Source: Pseudomonadota bacterium (GTDB lineage Bacteria; Pseudomonadota; Alphaproteobacteria; Azospirillales; Azospirillaceae). Taken from it: a stretch of 5,202 bases of DNA. This document shows, piece after piece, positions 4,738-5,202 of this stretch. Below the pieces are notes generated by a model that ran no database searches, had not been told where the DNA came from, and saw only the letters and a list, made by a program, of their open reading frames with translations. The stretch's first letter is position 1. Each line of letters opens with the position of its first letter. The stretch covers positions 1-5,202 of the forward strand of contig JAEZPL010000470.1 in the NCBI GenBank assembly GCA_023413605.1, written 5' to 3'. The translations under genes were made by a program, and so were the position numbers.

Positions 4738-5151
4738 TTCAACAGCCTCGTCGGCGATCTCCACCGGGCCCGAATCCTGGCCCTTGGCGGCGACGTCGCG
4801 GTCCACCAGTTCGATGACGCCCATGGCGGCGGCATCGCCGTAGCGGAAGCCGGCCTTCAGGATGCGGGTGTAGCCGCCCTGGCGATCCTTGTAACGGTCG
4901 GCGATCACGGTGAACAGCTTGGTCACCATCGCGTCGTCGCGCAGCTGCGCGAAGGCGAGACGGCGATTGGCGAGGCCGCCCTTCTTGCCGAGCGTGATCA
5001 GGCGCTCGACGATCGGGCGCAGATCCTTGGCCTTCGGAAGAGTCGTCTTGATCTGCTCGTGCTTGATCAGCGCGTTCGCCATGTTCGAGAACATGGCCTT
5101 GCGGTGGCTGGTGGTCTTGCTGAACTTACGTCCGGAAACGCCGTGACGCAT
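4726..5151 (-). CDS. rplQ: 50S ribosomal protein L17
   Basis: L17 binds 23S rRNA in the large ribosomal subunit, near the exit tunnel. The 141-residue product is complete and clearly recognisable: MRHGVSGRKFSKTTSHRKAM at the N-terminus, then NALIKHEQIKTTLPKAKDLR (27-46), ITLGKKGGLANRR, DRYKDRQGGYTRILKAGFR and a core ending in AMGVIELVDRD. An acidic tail of about 25 residues with KGQDSG follows, as in alphaproteobacterial L17. The start is ATG 5149-5151 behind a near-perfect Shine-Dalgarno. rpoA normally lies directly upstream, off the right edge. The gene is the last of its operon, followed by hairpins. Confidence 0.98.
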   Translation of the reverse strand: MRHGVSGRKFSKTTSHRKAMFSNMANALIKHEQIKTTLPKAKDLRPIVERLITLGKKGGLANRRLAFAQLRDDAMVTKLFTVIADRYKDRQGGYTRILKAGFRYGDAAAMGVIELVDRDVAAKGQDSGPVEIADEAVEGQA

Positions 5152-5157
5152 GACGGT

Positions 5158-5165
5158 CCTCCTTC
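5158..5165 (-). promoter_or_regulatory. Strong Shine-Dalgarno of rplQ
   Basis: On the minus strand GAAGGAGG ends six bases before the ATG of rplQ, an almost complete anti-16S match at good spacing, as expected for a highly expressed ribosomal gene. Confidence 0.85.
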
Positions 5166-5202
5166 ATGGCGTGGCCCCCCTCGGGGAGCCGATGGTGAAC
5201 CC
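5166..5202 (-). other. Spacer upstream of rplQ with small hairpin
   Basis: This edge segment should be the rpoA-rplQ spacer or the end of rpoA, but I cannot recognise RpoA's C-terminus in any frame. GGC/GCC with CCC/GGG around a CTCG loop (5173-5190) can form a small imperfect hairpin just before the rplQ ribosome-binding site. No function can be claimed. Confidence 0.3.

Noticed and set aside
5166..5202. End of rpoA at the right edge
   Set aside because: Expected from gene order, but no frame gives a recognisable RpoA C-terminus in these 37 bases.

Overview
The window is a high-GC bacterial chromosome segment, almost certainly from an alphaproteobacterium of the Azospirillum/Rhodospirillales type. 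The basis is the alphaproteobacterial character of the ribosomal protein L17 and RarA sequences, strong G/C preference at third codon positions, and an L17 gene followed by a strong hairpin as at the end of a ribosomal operon. The genus is inferred by eye, not searched. Most of the window is housekeeping or ordinary accessory sequence. I see no mobile element, CRISPR array, tRNA, rRNA or defence locus.

Layout from left to right. Positions 1-179 (minus) hold the first 59 codons of an RluA/RluC-type 23S rRNA pseudouridine synthase. After a 137-bp divergent gap comes a plus-strand isochorismatase-fold hydrolase (317-925) whose usual catalytic cysteine is replaced by serine. It converges with a minus-strand DUF429 (RNase H-like) gene, with one base between the two stop codons. 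The DUF429 gene starts inside the stop codon of rarA, the replication-associated recombination AAA+ ATPase. A small lipoprotein gene with a mirror-symmetric set of six cysteines lies 20 bp upstream of rarA. Lipoprotein, rarA and DUF429 therefore look like one minus-strand operon.

A short divergent intergenic region with a perfect inverted repeat (3613-3629) separates that operon from a plus-strand 87-residue two-helix membrane protein. This gene converges on a YqaA/DedA-like membrane protein gene (minus), and the two share a long bidirectional hairpin at 3960-3998. Further right is the hairpin-rich end of the ribosomal operon, then a complete rplQ with a near-perfect Shine-Dalgarno.

Functionally the genes are a mix: rRNA modification and ribosome assembly (RluC-like, L17), replication-fork maintenance (RarA, perhaps with the coupled DUF429 protein), envelope proteins (lipoprotein, two-helix protein, YqaA-like) and one hydrolase of unknown substrate. 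The best candidates for something undescribed are the six-cysteine lipoprotein and the rarA-DUF429 coupling. Neither is shown to be a new system by this sequence alone.
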